Source: Alteribacter aurantiacus DSM 18675 (lineage in GTDB: Bacteria; Bacillota; Bacilli; Bacillales; Salisediminibacteriaceae). Taken from it: 64,000 bases of DNA. The stretch covers positions 1,054,001 to 1,118,000 of the forward strand of contig NZ_KE386941.1 of the NCBI RefSeq assembly GCF_000429705.1. Reading direction: 5' to 3'. Position numbers and translations under genes: made by a program. The stretch's first letter is position 1, and every line of letters begins with the position of its first letter. Under the pieces are notes generated by a model. It made no database searches. It worked only from the letters and a program-made list of their open reading frames with translations, and was not told where the DNA came from. Positions 25,711 to 33,448 of the stretch are shown in pieces.

Positions 25711-25758
25711 TTAGAATGGCCCAAAGGGTATTTCCTACCTTTTAGGCCATTCTTTTTT
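25711..25758 (+). terminator. Probable original terminator of the BCCT gene
   Basis: Stem GAATGGCC/GGCCATTC with inner AAAGGGT/ACCTTTT pairs, then TTTTTT. It lies between repeat copies 1 and 5. Confidence 0.8.
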
Positions 25759-25907
25759 AATATAAGTATACCCTTGCGTCAGTGCGTAAGGGTGCTTCAC
25801 GCCACTCCCCCCTTCCCGCGGCGATGCCGGGGCGATCCTTCTCGAGCAAGAACCTCTCCTGTCTCACTGGCTGACTCTGCCTGTTGCTTAACGTGACGGC
25901 TTTGCCG
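25759..25907. mobile_element. MITE-like repeat, type B, degenerate copy
   Basis: The left end (TAATATAAGTATACCCTTGCGTCAG) resembles the left end of the element at 43708 (TAATGAGTATCCTTACGTCAG), and the core CCCGCGGCGATGCCGG matches that element's core. The right terminal repeat is not recognisable; the similarity runs out at the stop codon of the gdpD gene. Confidence 0.55.
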
Positions 25908-26840
25908 CTACTCTCCCCTCCCTAAAACGGATAAGAGAAGGTCAGGTCGGTCAGTAATGATGCCATCCGCACCAATGGCAATTAATTCTCTCATCGTCTC
26001 CTCGTCGTTTATCGTCCAATAGTGAACGTCCATCCCTCTACGGTGAGCACCTCTAATTAAATTAGCATCATCCAGGTTAAACACGCTTTCCTTTACAGGA
26101 ATTTGAACAGCGTCTACCGATGGCGAATAAACATTTCTTAAAAATAACTTATGTAACAAAACAAAGCGGGTTACCTCTTGTCTTCCTCCGCTAATGGCAA
26201 GCTGCCCGTTTGAGATTTCCTCCATTTGCTCCACTAACTCATGTTCAAAGCTTACCATTAAAACTTGTTCTTCCATTCCGTACATTTGGATAAGCGACCA
26301 CATTTCTTCAACCATGTCGCCGTATCGATCTTCGTCATTTGTTGCTTTCAACTCAATGTTTAGTCTCATGTCACCAATCGACTTGAAAATCTCTTCTACT
26401 AACGGAATTGTAATTCCTTGTGACCGGTAACTGTACACCCCATTCAAGTCTTGGAAATAATGAGCCGCATCCAGCTCTTTTATTTCTTCTAATAGAAGGT
26501 CATTCACTCTTCCTGTACCATCGGTCGTACGGTCAACCGTTGAATCGTGAATGGCCACTAGATGATTGTCCTTCGTGATATGTACGTCAAATTCAATCAC
26601 ATCTACTCCTAAATCCCTTGCCTTCTCAAAAGCAACTAACGTATTAGAAGGAGCAAGGTGTTCTCCCCCTTGGTGAGCAATGACAAGTACATCATCTGAT
26701 TCTTGAAAGAAAGGGTGTGGTTCCCGCTCACTTACAGGGATAACGTTTATTCCAATCCAACAGATAATAATTACGCTAAGTAAGAGGCTGCCCCTTTTGT
26801 GTATAGGCTTCTTCTTTTCCACTTTTTCAATAGTCGGCAT
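25908..26840 (-). CDS. Membrane-anchored glycerophosphodiester phosphodiesterase
   Basis: GDPD-family enzyme of 310 residues that hydrolyses glycerophosphodiesters to glycerol-3-phosphate and an alcohol. Residues 17-38 form an N-terminal anchor, putting the TIM barrel outside the membrane. Motifs: AHQGGEHLAPSNTL (His for HR, here HQ, and the conserved N/T), FDVHITKDNHLVAIHD (E/D and second catalytic His), and IELKA with the metal Glu. The usual HRG is HQG, a tolerable change of uncertain effect. AAGGAGGAGAAGC precedes the ATG. Repeat elements flank it on both sides: copy 2 lies 28 bp upstream and the type B copy abuts the stop, so the C-terminus may have been shaped by insertion. Confidence 0.88.
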   Translation of the reverse strand: MPTIEKVEKKKPIHKRGSLLLSVIIICWIGINVIPVSEREPHPFFQESDDVLVIAHQGGEHLAPSNTLVAFEKARDLGVDVIEFDVHITKDNHLVAIHDSTVDRTTDGTGRVNDLLLEEIKELDAAHYFQDLNGVYSYRSQGITIPLVEEIFKSIGDMRLNIELKATNDEDRYGDMVEEMWSLIQMYGMEEQVLMVSFEHELVEQMEEISNGQLAISGGRQEVTRFVLLHKLFLRNVYSPSVDAVQIPVKESVFNLDDANLIRGAHRRGMDVHYWTINDEETMRELIAIGADGIITDRPDLLLSVLGRGE

Positions 26841-26868
26841 GCTTCTCCTCCTTTTGTTTTAATAAAAA

Positions 26869-27023
26869 GGCTGTTTTCGTATAGATTGTTGCACCTTCAT
26901 CACGAGAAGGGTGGTTAAAGAACGGGCCCTTCGCTTTCCGTAGCGCCGCTAGCAAGCCTCCTCGGACTGCGCCTGCGGGGTCTTGCATTACCCCCACGTT
27001 CACAGGACCCTTCCGAAAATAGG
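26869..27023. mobile_element. MITE-like repeat, type A, copy 2
   Basis: About 155 bp. Left end GGCTGTTTTCGTATAGATTG and right end TTCCGAAAATAG form a degenerate terminal inverted repeat of the same kind as copy 1. The core CTTCGCTTTCCGTAGCGCC at 26929 onward matches copies 1 and 3. It sits just upstream of gdpD and may supply or displace its promoter. Confidence 0.7.
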
Positions 27024-27029
27024 GAATAA

Positions 27030-27062
27030 AAAAGATCACCCTACTTATGCAAGAGTGATCGT
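27030..27062 (-). terminator. Terminator of the B12/STAS operon
   Basis: Stem GATCACTC...(t)GGGTGATC followed by TTTTTTA on the minus strand, right after the STAS gene stop. Confidence 0.82.
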
Positions 27063-27067
27063 TGGTG

Positions 27068-27820
27068 TCAGGATTCTATTAAAAAGCGTCTTATCGCTTC
27101 TTTTGCAGATTGAATGTATGTCATATTCATTTCACTTTTGAACGCCTTCATTTGTTGAGCGTGTTGAGGTTGTATACCGATGATAATGACTTGAACTCCC
27201 ATGTATTCAAGGCTTAAGAAGATTTCTTTAATCCCATTCAGTCCATTTTCCTTTATGATTCCAACACCAGTAAAGTCTATTAATACCTTCTCGAACTCTC
27301 CTCCATAAACGGCATCATAAATATTTTTTCTTACAGCCATAAGTTTGTCTTCAAAAAGGTCGCCGAATATAGGTACAAGTGCCACTTCATTACTTAACGT
27401 GATAAATGGCCCTGAAAGGCTGTTAGTACGGTAAATGGACTCTTCAAGCTCTTCATTTTTTTCATAGAGTTCGAAATTTGTATTTCTCAACTGCTTTTGT
27501 AGAGTCATCAATTGTCCTTCTACTCGTTGAAGTCGTTCATCTTTAGAAACAACAATAATATTTGCTTCTTCATCGTTTGTCCACTTTCCGTAAACATCAA
27601 ACAATGCTAAAGGATGTTTTTTTGTAAGTAAGTTTAACTCCAAGTTAAATGTCCGGTGCTTAGGGCTGATCATGTGCTTTGCCTTTTCCCTACTGTCCCT
27701 GTCTATTAAATCTAAAAATGACGTGACTGATGGAAACTCTACCTTCGCTCGGTCAGAAGCATCCACAACCTCGTAATTTGATTTTATCCTAATGAATGGA
27801 AGTGGTATTTGATTGAGCAT
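27068..27820 (-). CDS. PAS-like/coiled-coil/STAS-domain protein (stressosome RsbR-like)
   Basis: A 250-residue cytoplasmic protein. Residues 1-90 look like a small PAS-type sensor (PFIRIKSNYEVVDASDRA at its start), 95-130 is a coiled-coil linker, and 140-250 is a STAS domain with VALVPIFGDL and KVLIDFTGVGIIKENG. It resembles C-terminal domains of RsbR-type stressosome proteins. The Thr of the DxTG position is kept, but the usual VDT loop with the second phosphorylated Thr is IKE. Start at 27820 (MLNQIPLPFI), preceded by GGGATGG and overlapping the B12-protein gene by 32 bp. Likely receives a signal from the co-translated B12 protein; the downstream partner is not in the window. Confidence 0.82.
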   Translation of the reverse strand: MLNQIPLPFIRIKSNYEVVDASDRAKVEFPSVTSFLDLIDRDSREKAKHMISPKHRTFNLELNLLTKKHPLALFDVYGKWTNDEEANIIVVSKDERLQRVEGQLMTLQKQLRNTNFELYEKNEELEESIYRTNSLSGPFITLSNEVALVPIFGDLFEDKLMAVRKNIYDAVYGGEFEKVLIDFTGVGIIKENGLNGIKEIFLSLEYMGVQVIIIGIQPQHAQQMKAFKSEMNMTYIQSAKEAIRRFLIES

Positions 27821-28472
27821 CGAATCCATCCCGCCTGTTCTTTTTAATTGTTTCCAGCCAATCATCAAGCTCGTACAAATCCACAATAACTTTTGTATTA
27901 GGAGAGACAAGAGTTGTATAGTCATAAGATGACATCACCCTTCCCCCAATTAACACTTTCGGTTTTGAAGGGAGTTTCTCAAACGCTGTAATATAGTCGG
28001 GAATTTCCGGGATGCGGTGAGCCAATGCTAAGCTCATCCCAATGACTTCTGGCTTCCAAACCTTTGCGTTGTTGAGTGCATGATCGAGAGGTAGATTCGC
28101 ATTTAAATATCGGACATTCCAACCTTTTTCCTTAAACAGAATAGAAACCATCCTAATGCCTAATTGATGCCACTCGTCTTGCACGGAGAAGAACATGGCT
28201 TTTGGTTGTGCATCATTTTTTTCTGTATTCACAAGGTCGTATTCCGTTTGAGATAGGACAAAATCGCAAACACCAGTGGCTAAATGTTCGTCAGCGACCG
28301 TAATGCGGTTCTCCTCCCATAAGCGCCCAATTTGATACATAGCAGGTGTAACTAATTGCATATATACATCTAAACGAGAATGAGACTCTCTTAAATCTTT
28401 TACTATTTTCAATGCTTTACCTTGATTTCCATCAAGGAGTGCTTCTACAAATGCATCCAATTTATTTTCCAA
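27789..28472 (-). CDS. Stand-alone cobalamin-binding protein with CarH-type photoreceptor motif
   Basis: A 227-residue protein. Residues 1-80 form the four-helix 'cap' domain and 88-200 a Rossmann B12-binding domain. The cap has W52-x9-E62-H63 (GRLWEENRITVADEHLAT), the Wx9EH motif of CarH light sensors; the Rossmann part has E100-W-H102-x2-G105, a version of DxHxxG, whose His is the lower axial cobalt ligand, and the late GG (LIGGR). There is no MerR or other DNA-binding domain. Start is TTG at 28472, after AAGGTG. First gene of a two-gene operon with the STAS protein. Most likely binds adenosylcobalamin and responds to light or cobalamin; function inferred. Confidence 0.85.
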   Translation of the reverse strand: MENKLDAFVEALLDGNQGKALKIVKDLRESHSRLDVYMQLVTPAMYQIGRLWEENRITVADEHLATGVCDFVLSQTEYDLVNTEKNDAQPKAMFFSVQDEWHQLGIRMVSILFKEKGWNVRYLNANLPLDHALNNAKVWKPEVIGMSLALAHRIPEIPDYITAFEKLPSKPKVLIGGRVMSSYDYTTLVSPNTKVIVDLYELDDWLETIKKNRRDGFDAQSNTTSIH

Positions 28473-28571
28473 GTTATCACCTTCTAGTAATCTTGCGTTA
28501 TTATCGTCATTTAAGACATGTTTCCCTTTGAGATAAGTGTTATTTTACCATAATCACAGGGTCGTGGCTAA

Positions 28572-28606
28572 GAAAAAAGGCACCATTTTTTTACAAGGCG
28601 CCTCAT
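28572..28606 (-). terminator. Terminator of the alpha/beta hydrolase gene
   Basis: Stem AGGCGCC/GGTGCCT with an A/T-rich loop, followed by TTTTTTCT on the minus strand. Confidence 0.7.
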
Positions 28607-28625
28607 ATCACATAATACTATTTGT

Positions 28626-29591
28626 CTAACTTTTGTCTTTGACTCCCTTTTGTTGTTCTAGGAAGGTGACCATCCTATCAAATACCAGCTCTCGAATGGC
28701 CTCTTTTTCATTTAGTATCTGGTGTCCTGCCCCTTCGAAAAGAGCGACTTGGAGATCCTTGCACTTATCATTGAAGAATTCCACGTTTTCCTGCCATTGA
28801 ACGGTAGTATCTTTCGTACCTTGCAAAAGGTAAACGGGAACTTGAACTTTGGAACAAGAAAAAATGTCTTTTTGCCACTCCGTTAATGCCATTAACCAAG
28901 AGGTGGGTAGCTCTCTTACTTGCAAGGGATCGTGCTTCAAGAACATATGATACCGCTCATCTTTGGAGTTTTGTTTGAACCTTCTTTTTTTCTTCGTTAC
29001 CCATCTACTGGCTACAGGTAGTAAAAGACGAACCCACTTCCATTGATAGGGGTGGTACAAAGGACCAGCCATCATTAGAGAATCGAGAGGTAGCTCCTCC
29101 TCTGAGACGCCGTGAAACAATACGGCTCCCCCAGTACTGTGTCCTAGTCCATAAACAGGGCCTTCTGAGCGAAACTCGTTTATTCTTTCCCAACCTGACT
29201 TAACTGCGTCAACATAATGGGAAAAGTCCCTAATGGCTCCGCGGTCTCCGTTTGAAAGGCCATGACCCGGCAGATCGACAGCTGCAACTTCGTACGATTC
29301 TTTTAAAAAACCATTCACAGTAGCGCTAAGTCCCCCTGAGTGGTCCATGTAGCCATGAACAAGAAGAATCGTGCCTTTTGGGGATTCGGGAGTAAAAAGT
29401 TGTACGTGTACATCTGCCCGCTCGGTTTTCACCAACTCACAGCGGTAGGTATTCAATGCTTTTAAGTTGTAATGATAAAACTGTAAATAATCCATGATAG
29501 GAGAATGACTTTCCTGAGGGTTTGCCTCGGATAAATCCATGGACTTGAGGGGGATTTGTTCAGTCCAGCTAATATCCCGTTCCCACGACAT
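28626..29591 (-). CDS. Alpha/beta hydrolase, monoacylglycerol lipase/lysophospholipase-like
   Basis: A 321-residue serine hydrolase of the Hydrolase_4 (PldB/YtpA-like) group. LLVHGYMDHSGG is the oxyanion region, GLGHSTGGAV the nucleophile elbow (Ser at about 154), LQGTKDTTVQ gives the acid Asp and GAGHQILNE the catalytic His. No signal peptide, so it acts in the cytosol, probably on lipid-derived esters. AAAGGGG precedes the ATG by eight nt. Monocistronic, with its own terminator. Confidence 0.88.
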   Translation of the reverse strand: MSWERDISWTEQIPLKSMDLSEANPQESHSPIMDYLQFYHYNLKALNTYRCELVKTERADVHVQLFTPESPKGTILLVHGYMDHSGGLSATVNGFLKESYEVAAVDLPGHGLSNGDRGAIRDFSHYVDAVKSGWERINEFRSEGPVYGLGHSTGGAVLFHGVSEEELPLDSLMMAGPLYHPYQWKWVRLLLPVASRWVTKKKRRFKQNSKDERYHMFLKHDPLQVRELPTSWLMALTEWQKDIFSCSKVQVPVYLLQGTKDTTVQWQENVEFFNDKCKDLQVALFEGAGHQILNEKEAIRELVFDRMVTFLEQQKGVKDKS

Positions 29592-29671
29592 CGTATGAAC
29601 CCCTTTCTTTCAAGTATCTTTATTATAGGTTATGTAGTAAATTCACAATTGATAAACTCAGTTAAAGGTTA

Positions 29672-29704
29672 GCCGACATGCGATTTCCCTAGTTCATGTC
29701 GGCT
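29672..29704 (-). terminator. Terminator of the PfpI-like gene
   Basis: Perfect 9-bp stem GCCGACATG/CATGTCGGC with a 14-nt loop; the T tract is poor. Confidence 0.6.
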
Positions 29705-29730
29705 AATCATTTCAAAGGTTCTATGGAGAT

Positions 29731-30255
29731 TTATGAGCCTGCCAAGGCATCTGCGAAAGCTTTTGCATAAGCAGGTAGATCGGGAGGCCTTCTACTTGAA
29801 ATTAAATGACCATCTGTAATGACCGGTTCGTTATACCACTCTGCACCTGCATTCATCATGTCATGCTTAATACCAGGTGTACTCGTCACCTTTTTTCCTT
29901 TTAGTATATCTGCAGAAATTAGCACCCACCCTGCATGACAAATTTGACCGATTGGACGTTTTTTCTCATCCATGTACTTTACCATATCTAAAACCTCATC
30001 GTAACGGCGCAACTTATCCGGTGCCCAGCCGCCAGGAACGAGAATTCCGTCGTATTCTTCAATTTGTATTGAATCAAAGCTATAATCACTTTTGGCAGGT
30101 ACACCATACTTTCCCGTATACGTGTGTTCTCCTTCTTTTCCAGCCAAGTGAACAATAGCCCCTTCTTCCTGGAGCCTGTAGATGGGATACCACAATTCCA
30201 AATCTTCGAACTCGTCATCAAGAACAGTGAGTATTTTTTTATCTTTTAATCGCAT
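29731..30255 (-). CDS. DJ-1/PfpI-family protein (YraA-like)
   Basis: A 174-residue class I glutamine-amidotransferase-like protein. The nucleophile elbow is QICHAGW with Cys105 and His106, and the acidic residue near the N-terminus (LDDEFEDLELWYP) completes the usual E/C/H set. GGWAPDKLRR marks the PfpI subgroup. Relatives have been described as intracellular proteases, chaperones or glyoxalase/deglycases acting on glycated protein or methylglyoxal; which applies is open. Monocistronic. Confidence 0.9.
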   Translation of the reverse strand: MRLKDKKILTVLDDEFEDLELWYPIYRLQEEGAIVHLAGKEGEHTYTGKYGVPAKSDYSFDSIQIEEYDGILVPGGWAPDKLRRYDEVLDMVKYMDEKKRPIGQICHAGWVLISADILKGKKVTSTPGIKHDMMNAGAEWYNEPVITDGHLISSRRPPDLPAYAKAFADALAGS

Positions 30256-30364
30256 TTTTTCAACACCTCATATACATATGAATTACAGCATTCCATCGTT
30301 AATATGGAACAATTAAGCCTTAAGTATGTATCTCCCCTGTTATGTTAGGAATTAAACCTTTGGG

Positions 30365-31000
30365 TTACGAGCCTATTTTAGAATCCCATTCCCGATGAAA
30401 CTGATCGAGAAATCCCTTCATATATTCATCCCGTTCTTCAGCAAGCAAACGTCCTGTCTTTGTGTTCATTTTTTCTTTTAGCTTCAAGAGCTTTTCATAA
30501 AAATGGTTAATGGCTGTGGACTGCCCTTTTCTATATTCCGATTTCGTCATGTTTTCTCGTACAGGAATATCCGGGTTATACATCGCATCCCCATGAGCTC
30601 CCGCATACATGAATGTACGCGCGATTCCTATTGCTCCTAAAGCCTCCAACCTGTCCGCATCTTGAACGATTTTCCCTTCTAGGGTATCAGGTGTTTTTCC
30701 ACTACTAAAGCCAATTGAAGATATCATATCAATTAGCTTTTGCCACTCTTCTACACCATGACTTTTCAGCCAACTTGCAACCTCATTTAGGCCTTGGTTT
30801 TCCTGTTTATAAAATTTATCATCTGCTACGTCATGAAGTAAAGCTACCAACTCGATAACATAAAGATCAGCCCTTTCTTTCTCGCCGATCATCAAGGCTG
30901 TATTTCGAACACGATGGGTGTGGAACCAATCATGACCTGTAGCATCATCAGAAAAGAAAGACCTTGCCCATGACTCTGCATTTTGTATCGTTCGATCCAC
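30365..31000 (-). CDS. HD-domain metal-dependent phosphohydrolase (YedJ-like)
   Basis: A 211-residue HD-superfamily enzyme. Metal-binding motifs: HDWFHTHRVRNTA (H and first HD region), ELVALLHDVADDKFY (HD) and a later conserved D in QDADRLEALGAIG. Relatives include E. coli YedJ and B. subtilis YpgQ-type dNTP/ITP pyrophosphohydrolases, so a nucleotide substrate is plausible. Start is GTG at 31000 (MDRTIQNAES) after AGAGGGGG; the stop of the DUF3891 gene lies one base ahead, so the two are co-translated. Confidence 0.88.
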   Translation of the reverse strand: MDRTIQNAESWARSFFSDDATGHDWFHTHRVRNTALMIGEKERADLYVIELVALLHDVADDKFYKQENQGLNEVASWLKSHGVEEWQKLIDMISSIGFSSGKTPDTLEGKIVQDADRLEALGAIGIARTFMYAGAHGDAMYNPDIPVRENMTKSEYRKGQSTAINHFYEKLLKLKEKMNTKTGRLLAEERDEYMKGFLDQFHREWDSKIGS

Positions 31001-31001
31001 T

Positions 31002-31781
31002 TTACATGTCCCCCTCTTGTACAAATGTAACCATATGATACCGAAAAGGAATGGTGTTGTATATCTTTTGGGCTTCACCAATTTCTATTAACTCTTTTTT
31101 AAGGTACTTGTATGGAACAACAACCGTCAAATTCGATTTGTAAAAAGGATACGGCCATAAACACACTTTACTCGGTGACAACCACCTTGCCTGGATTCGT
31201 TCGTTAATAAGTGGATCGAATTGTTGAGGGAATCCATCCATAAACCAAGATACTTCACGCTCTTTTTCTATTCCCCATTCATTCATGCATACGTATAAGG
31301 ATAAATTGTCAGTAAACTGCAACAAGTCGTAATGGAAATCCAACTCATTGGTTTCTCTAGGTGAAAGCAAGAGCTTCTTTTTCATTCGATCTTGCCTGTT
31401 CTCTTCTTTGGACCGGTAATCACACCCTAGTCGATCGAGCTTTCCTTTGAAGAAACTCGTATAGTGCATACTCATCAAGAGCGCACTGTAGACATCTATT
31501 TCTTCCATTTCGTCTACACCTTTTTCGTATGCGGTTATTTTTTTCTTCAACGGATAATCAATAAAAGATAACGGGCTCAACTTACGATGATGCAACATCA
31601 TTTCTTTATCCAAGGCCGCCCAACCACGATCATGGTGAGTGATAGCAAGGCTCACGCTTCGCTTTTTTGAGAGCCCTTTAAAGAAACGATCCTCCCACGC
31701 TTCACAAAAAACGCCTGACAAATGAGCATGCCTGTCCTGCTCAAATAAGTAATATCCTTCCTTATCTTCTCGTACAATCAT
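31002..31781 (-). CDS. DUF3891 protein
   Basis: A 259-residue cytoplasmic protein of the DUF3891 family. Visible conserved parts are REDKEGYYLFEQDRHAHLSG at the N-terminus, ITHHDRGW (about 48-55) and SMHYTSFF; the several conserved His and Asp (DRHAH, THHDRGW, MHY) suggest a metal-binding site, perhaps a diverged HD-like fold. Function is unknown. GGGGGGAG precedes the ATG. First gene of an operon with the HD phosphohydrolase, hinting at a shared nucleotide- or phosphate-related task. Confidence 0.82.
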   Translation of the reverse strand: MIVREDKEGYYLFEQDRHAHLSGVFCEAWEDRFFKGLSKKRSVSLAITHHDRGWAALDKEMMLHHRKLSPLSFIDYPLKKKITAYEKGVDEMEEIDVYSALLMSMHYTSFFKGKLDRLGCDYRSKEENRQDRMKKKLLLSPRETNELDFHYDLLQFTDNLSLYVCMNEWGIEKEREVSWFMDGFPQQFDPLINERIQARWLSPSKVCLWPYPFYKSNLTVVVPYKYLKKELIEIGEAQKIYNTIPFRYHMVTFVQEGDM

Positions 31782-31854
31782 TTTTCTCCCCCCATTCTCT
31801 TCTTTCTTATTTCAATTCTTGATCATCCCTCATATCCCTTCCAAAAGATGGCAC

Positions 31855-31886
31855 AAAAAAATCTCCCGAATGTCCGGGAGATTTTC
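31855..31886 (-). terminator. Terminator of the yhfH-like gene
   Basis: Stem AATCTCCCG/CGGGAGATT with a short loop, T tract on the minus strand. Confidence 0.88.
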
Positions 31887-31889
31887 ACC

Positions 31890-32021
31890 TTATCGAATTT
31901 CTGAGATGCACTTGTCACATTGATGGTAATAACAATCAGCCATTTCTTCGAACACTTCGCCGCACTTTGTACATTCTTTTGGTGGAAGATTCTGAAAAAA
32001 CTCTTTACTAGACTGGATCAT
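31890..32021 (-). CDS. yhfH: YhfH-like zinc-ribbon microprotein
   Basis: A 43-residue protein with two cysteine pairs, CTKC and CDKC, separated by EVFEEMADCYYHQ, forming a probable zinc ribbon. SSKEFFQNLPPKEC is the conserved YhfH beginning. The ATG at 32021 follows GGAGGGG by six nt; longer in-frame starts lack a ribosome binding site. Role unknown. Confidence 0.82.
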   Translation of the reverse strand: MIQSSKEFFQNLPPKECTKCGEVFEEMADCYYHQCDKCISEIR

Positions 32022-32261
32022 GTTTTTCCCCTCCAAATTGTTTGTTAGGATCATTGTATTACAACAAAGATAATAAATCAACATCTATTATAAAACAGTT
32101 ATACTTTTTTTGTACCTCTTTAATTGATTAATCAAATCTTTTATAAGGTGATTATACAACTTCATTTTAATACAGCTTCCTTTGTTACTATTGTTATATG
32201 ACAGAAATGATAAATGTTGACGAAAAACAGACGAAAACCCACATGAAATAGAAACAACCTT

Positions 32262-32290
32262 TTGCCTTTCCTCTTCATGAAGTCTATAAT
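32262..32290 (+). promoter_or_regulatory. SigA promoter of the small membrane protein gene
   Basis: TTGCCT, 17-bp spacer, TATAAT, about 50 bp upstream of the ATG. The -10 is a perfect consensus. Confidence 0.75.
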
Positions 32291-32342
32291 AAAATTGATC
32301 GTTTTTTAATTTACTGCCACGTTCGACAAGGAGGTATGACAA

Positions 32343-32543
32343 ATGACATTAAAAAAATGGCTATCATCCATGTTTTTATTCACTGCTTTTTTCTTCACTC
32401 CCATTGCCATGACTTATGCTGCAGGCGGAGAGAATGGAGGAAACGGAGAAGAAGAAGCCGTTTCATGGGTAACACAACTACCCTTAACTGTCATGGCTTT
32501 TGCCACAGTAATTGCGATGATTTACTACGCGTTCCGTGACTAA
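32343..32543 (+). CDS. Small two-span membrane protein
   Basis: A 66-residue protein: hydrophobic segment 5-25 ending in ...TYAA (could be a cleaved signal peptide), a Gly/Glu-rich linker GGENGGNGEEEAV, then a second span LPLTVMAFATVIAMIYYAF. GGAGG lies eight nt before the ATG; a consensus promoter and a strong terminator enclose it, so it is expressed alone, probably at high level. An overlapping +2 frame of similar length (from 32336) has no ribosome binding site. No family recognised. Confidence 0.78.
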   Translation: MTLKKWLSSMFLFTAFFFTPIAMTYAAGGENGGNGEEEAVSWVTQLPLTVMAFATVIAMIYYAFRD

Positions 32544-32581
32544 TACTTACCGATGAAGAAAATGAATTACTTAACAAAATG

Positions 32582-32616
32582 AAAAAAGCGGGGCGAAATA
32601 TCGCCCCGCTTTTTTC
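32582..32616. terminator. Very strong terminator
   Basis: Perfect 15-bp inverted repeat AAAAAAGCGGGGCGA and complement with a 4-nt loop, T tracts both ways. Confidence 0.93.
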
Positions 32617-32659
32617 ATATCCTTTTCGTACGTCCTCCCCCAATGACCAGCTAATTCAT

Positions 32660-33448
32660 TCAAACCTCTACCTTTTTATCAAACAACCAACAAATCCCTA
32701 TAAAAATAGCCACCATGAGCCCCACTTCAATTAACATATGGCCAAGGTGAAGAATTTCTAACCCCTCTAGATGATCTAAAGGACTTCCCTCAATATCCAT
32801 GTTCAACCCTTCTGCAATTTGGTCAAATGTTAGTAAAGTCTCCCAATGCGCAATGGTCTCATATGCAGCTGTATTCGTTATCCATGACCACAGAAAGTTT
32901 AAACCTACAGTAATTCCGATTGCGATCAGCCATCCTAAAGGTTTGATCACTTTTGATACTACAAATATAAATAATCCAGTTAATCCAAGCCACAGTGCTC
33001 CATTAACAATAAACAAAAATAGCCAGCCAGAGTACTCCAAGAAGAGAGATGAGAAATCGGGAATACCCATTTGGAAATATATCTCTCGTGAATAGTAAAG
33101 CAATCCGTAAAAGGAAGCCATCGTTATTATTAAAGAAATAATGAAGTAGATGAAGCTGGCTGTTACCTTCGCTGATAACAGGTTCCATCCTCTAAGAGGT
33201 ATGTTAAGCCAAAGAATAACCGTTCCTTCTTTCCACTCTCTTCTCATTGAGGCAAGAATCATAAGAAACATATAGAAGAAATGAAGAAGAATTATAGGGA
33301 TCAACATGAAAATAAATATGGTATTACCCGGGTTTGTGTTCACTTGATAAATGAGAAAGACAAGAATGATAAAGAAGAGGACTCCACCTAAACCGGCTAA
33401 AGAACCATTCTGCCTCAATTCTTTTCTTACAAGCATGAGCCAGCTCAT
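32660..33448 (-). CDS. ABC-2 type transporter permease
   Basis: A 262-residue membrane protein with about six helices (first at 17-36, last near 240-258), cytosolic ends and no large loop, typical of ABC-2 exporters linked to YtrA-type regulators. MLVRKELRQNG at the start and MRREWKEGTVILWLNIPLRG, the coupling region, are characteristic. The ATG overlaps the ATPase stop by 4 bp (ATGA). Last gene of the five-gene regulator/ABC operon. Confidence 0.85.
   Translation of the reverse strand: MSWLMLVRKELRQNGSLAGLGGVLFFIILVFLIYQVNTNPGNTIFIFMLIPIILLHFFYMFLMILASMRREWKEGTVILWLNIPLRGWNLLSAKVTASFIYFIISLIITMASFYGLLYYSREIYFQMGIPDFSSLFLEYSGWLFLFIVNGALWLGLTGLFIFVVSKVIKPLGWLIAIGITVGLNFLWSWITNTAAYETIAHWETLLTFDQIAEGLNMDIEGSPLDHLEGLEILHLGHMLIEVGLMVAIFIGICWLFDKKVEV

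Noticed and set aside
32336..32539. Second overlapping frame at the small two-span membrane protein.
   Set aside because: Out of frame with the ribosome binding site and rich in Cys/Arg/His as expected for a frame-shifted translation of hydrophobic codons.
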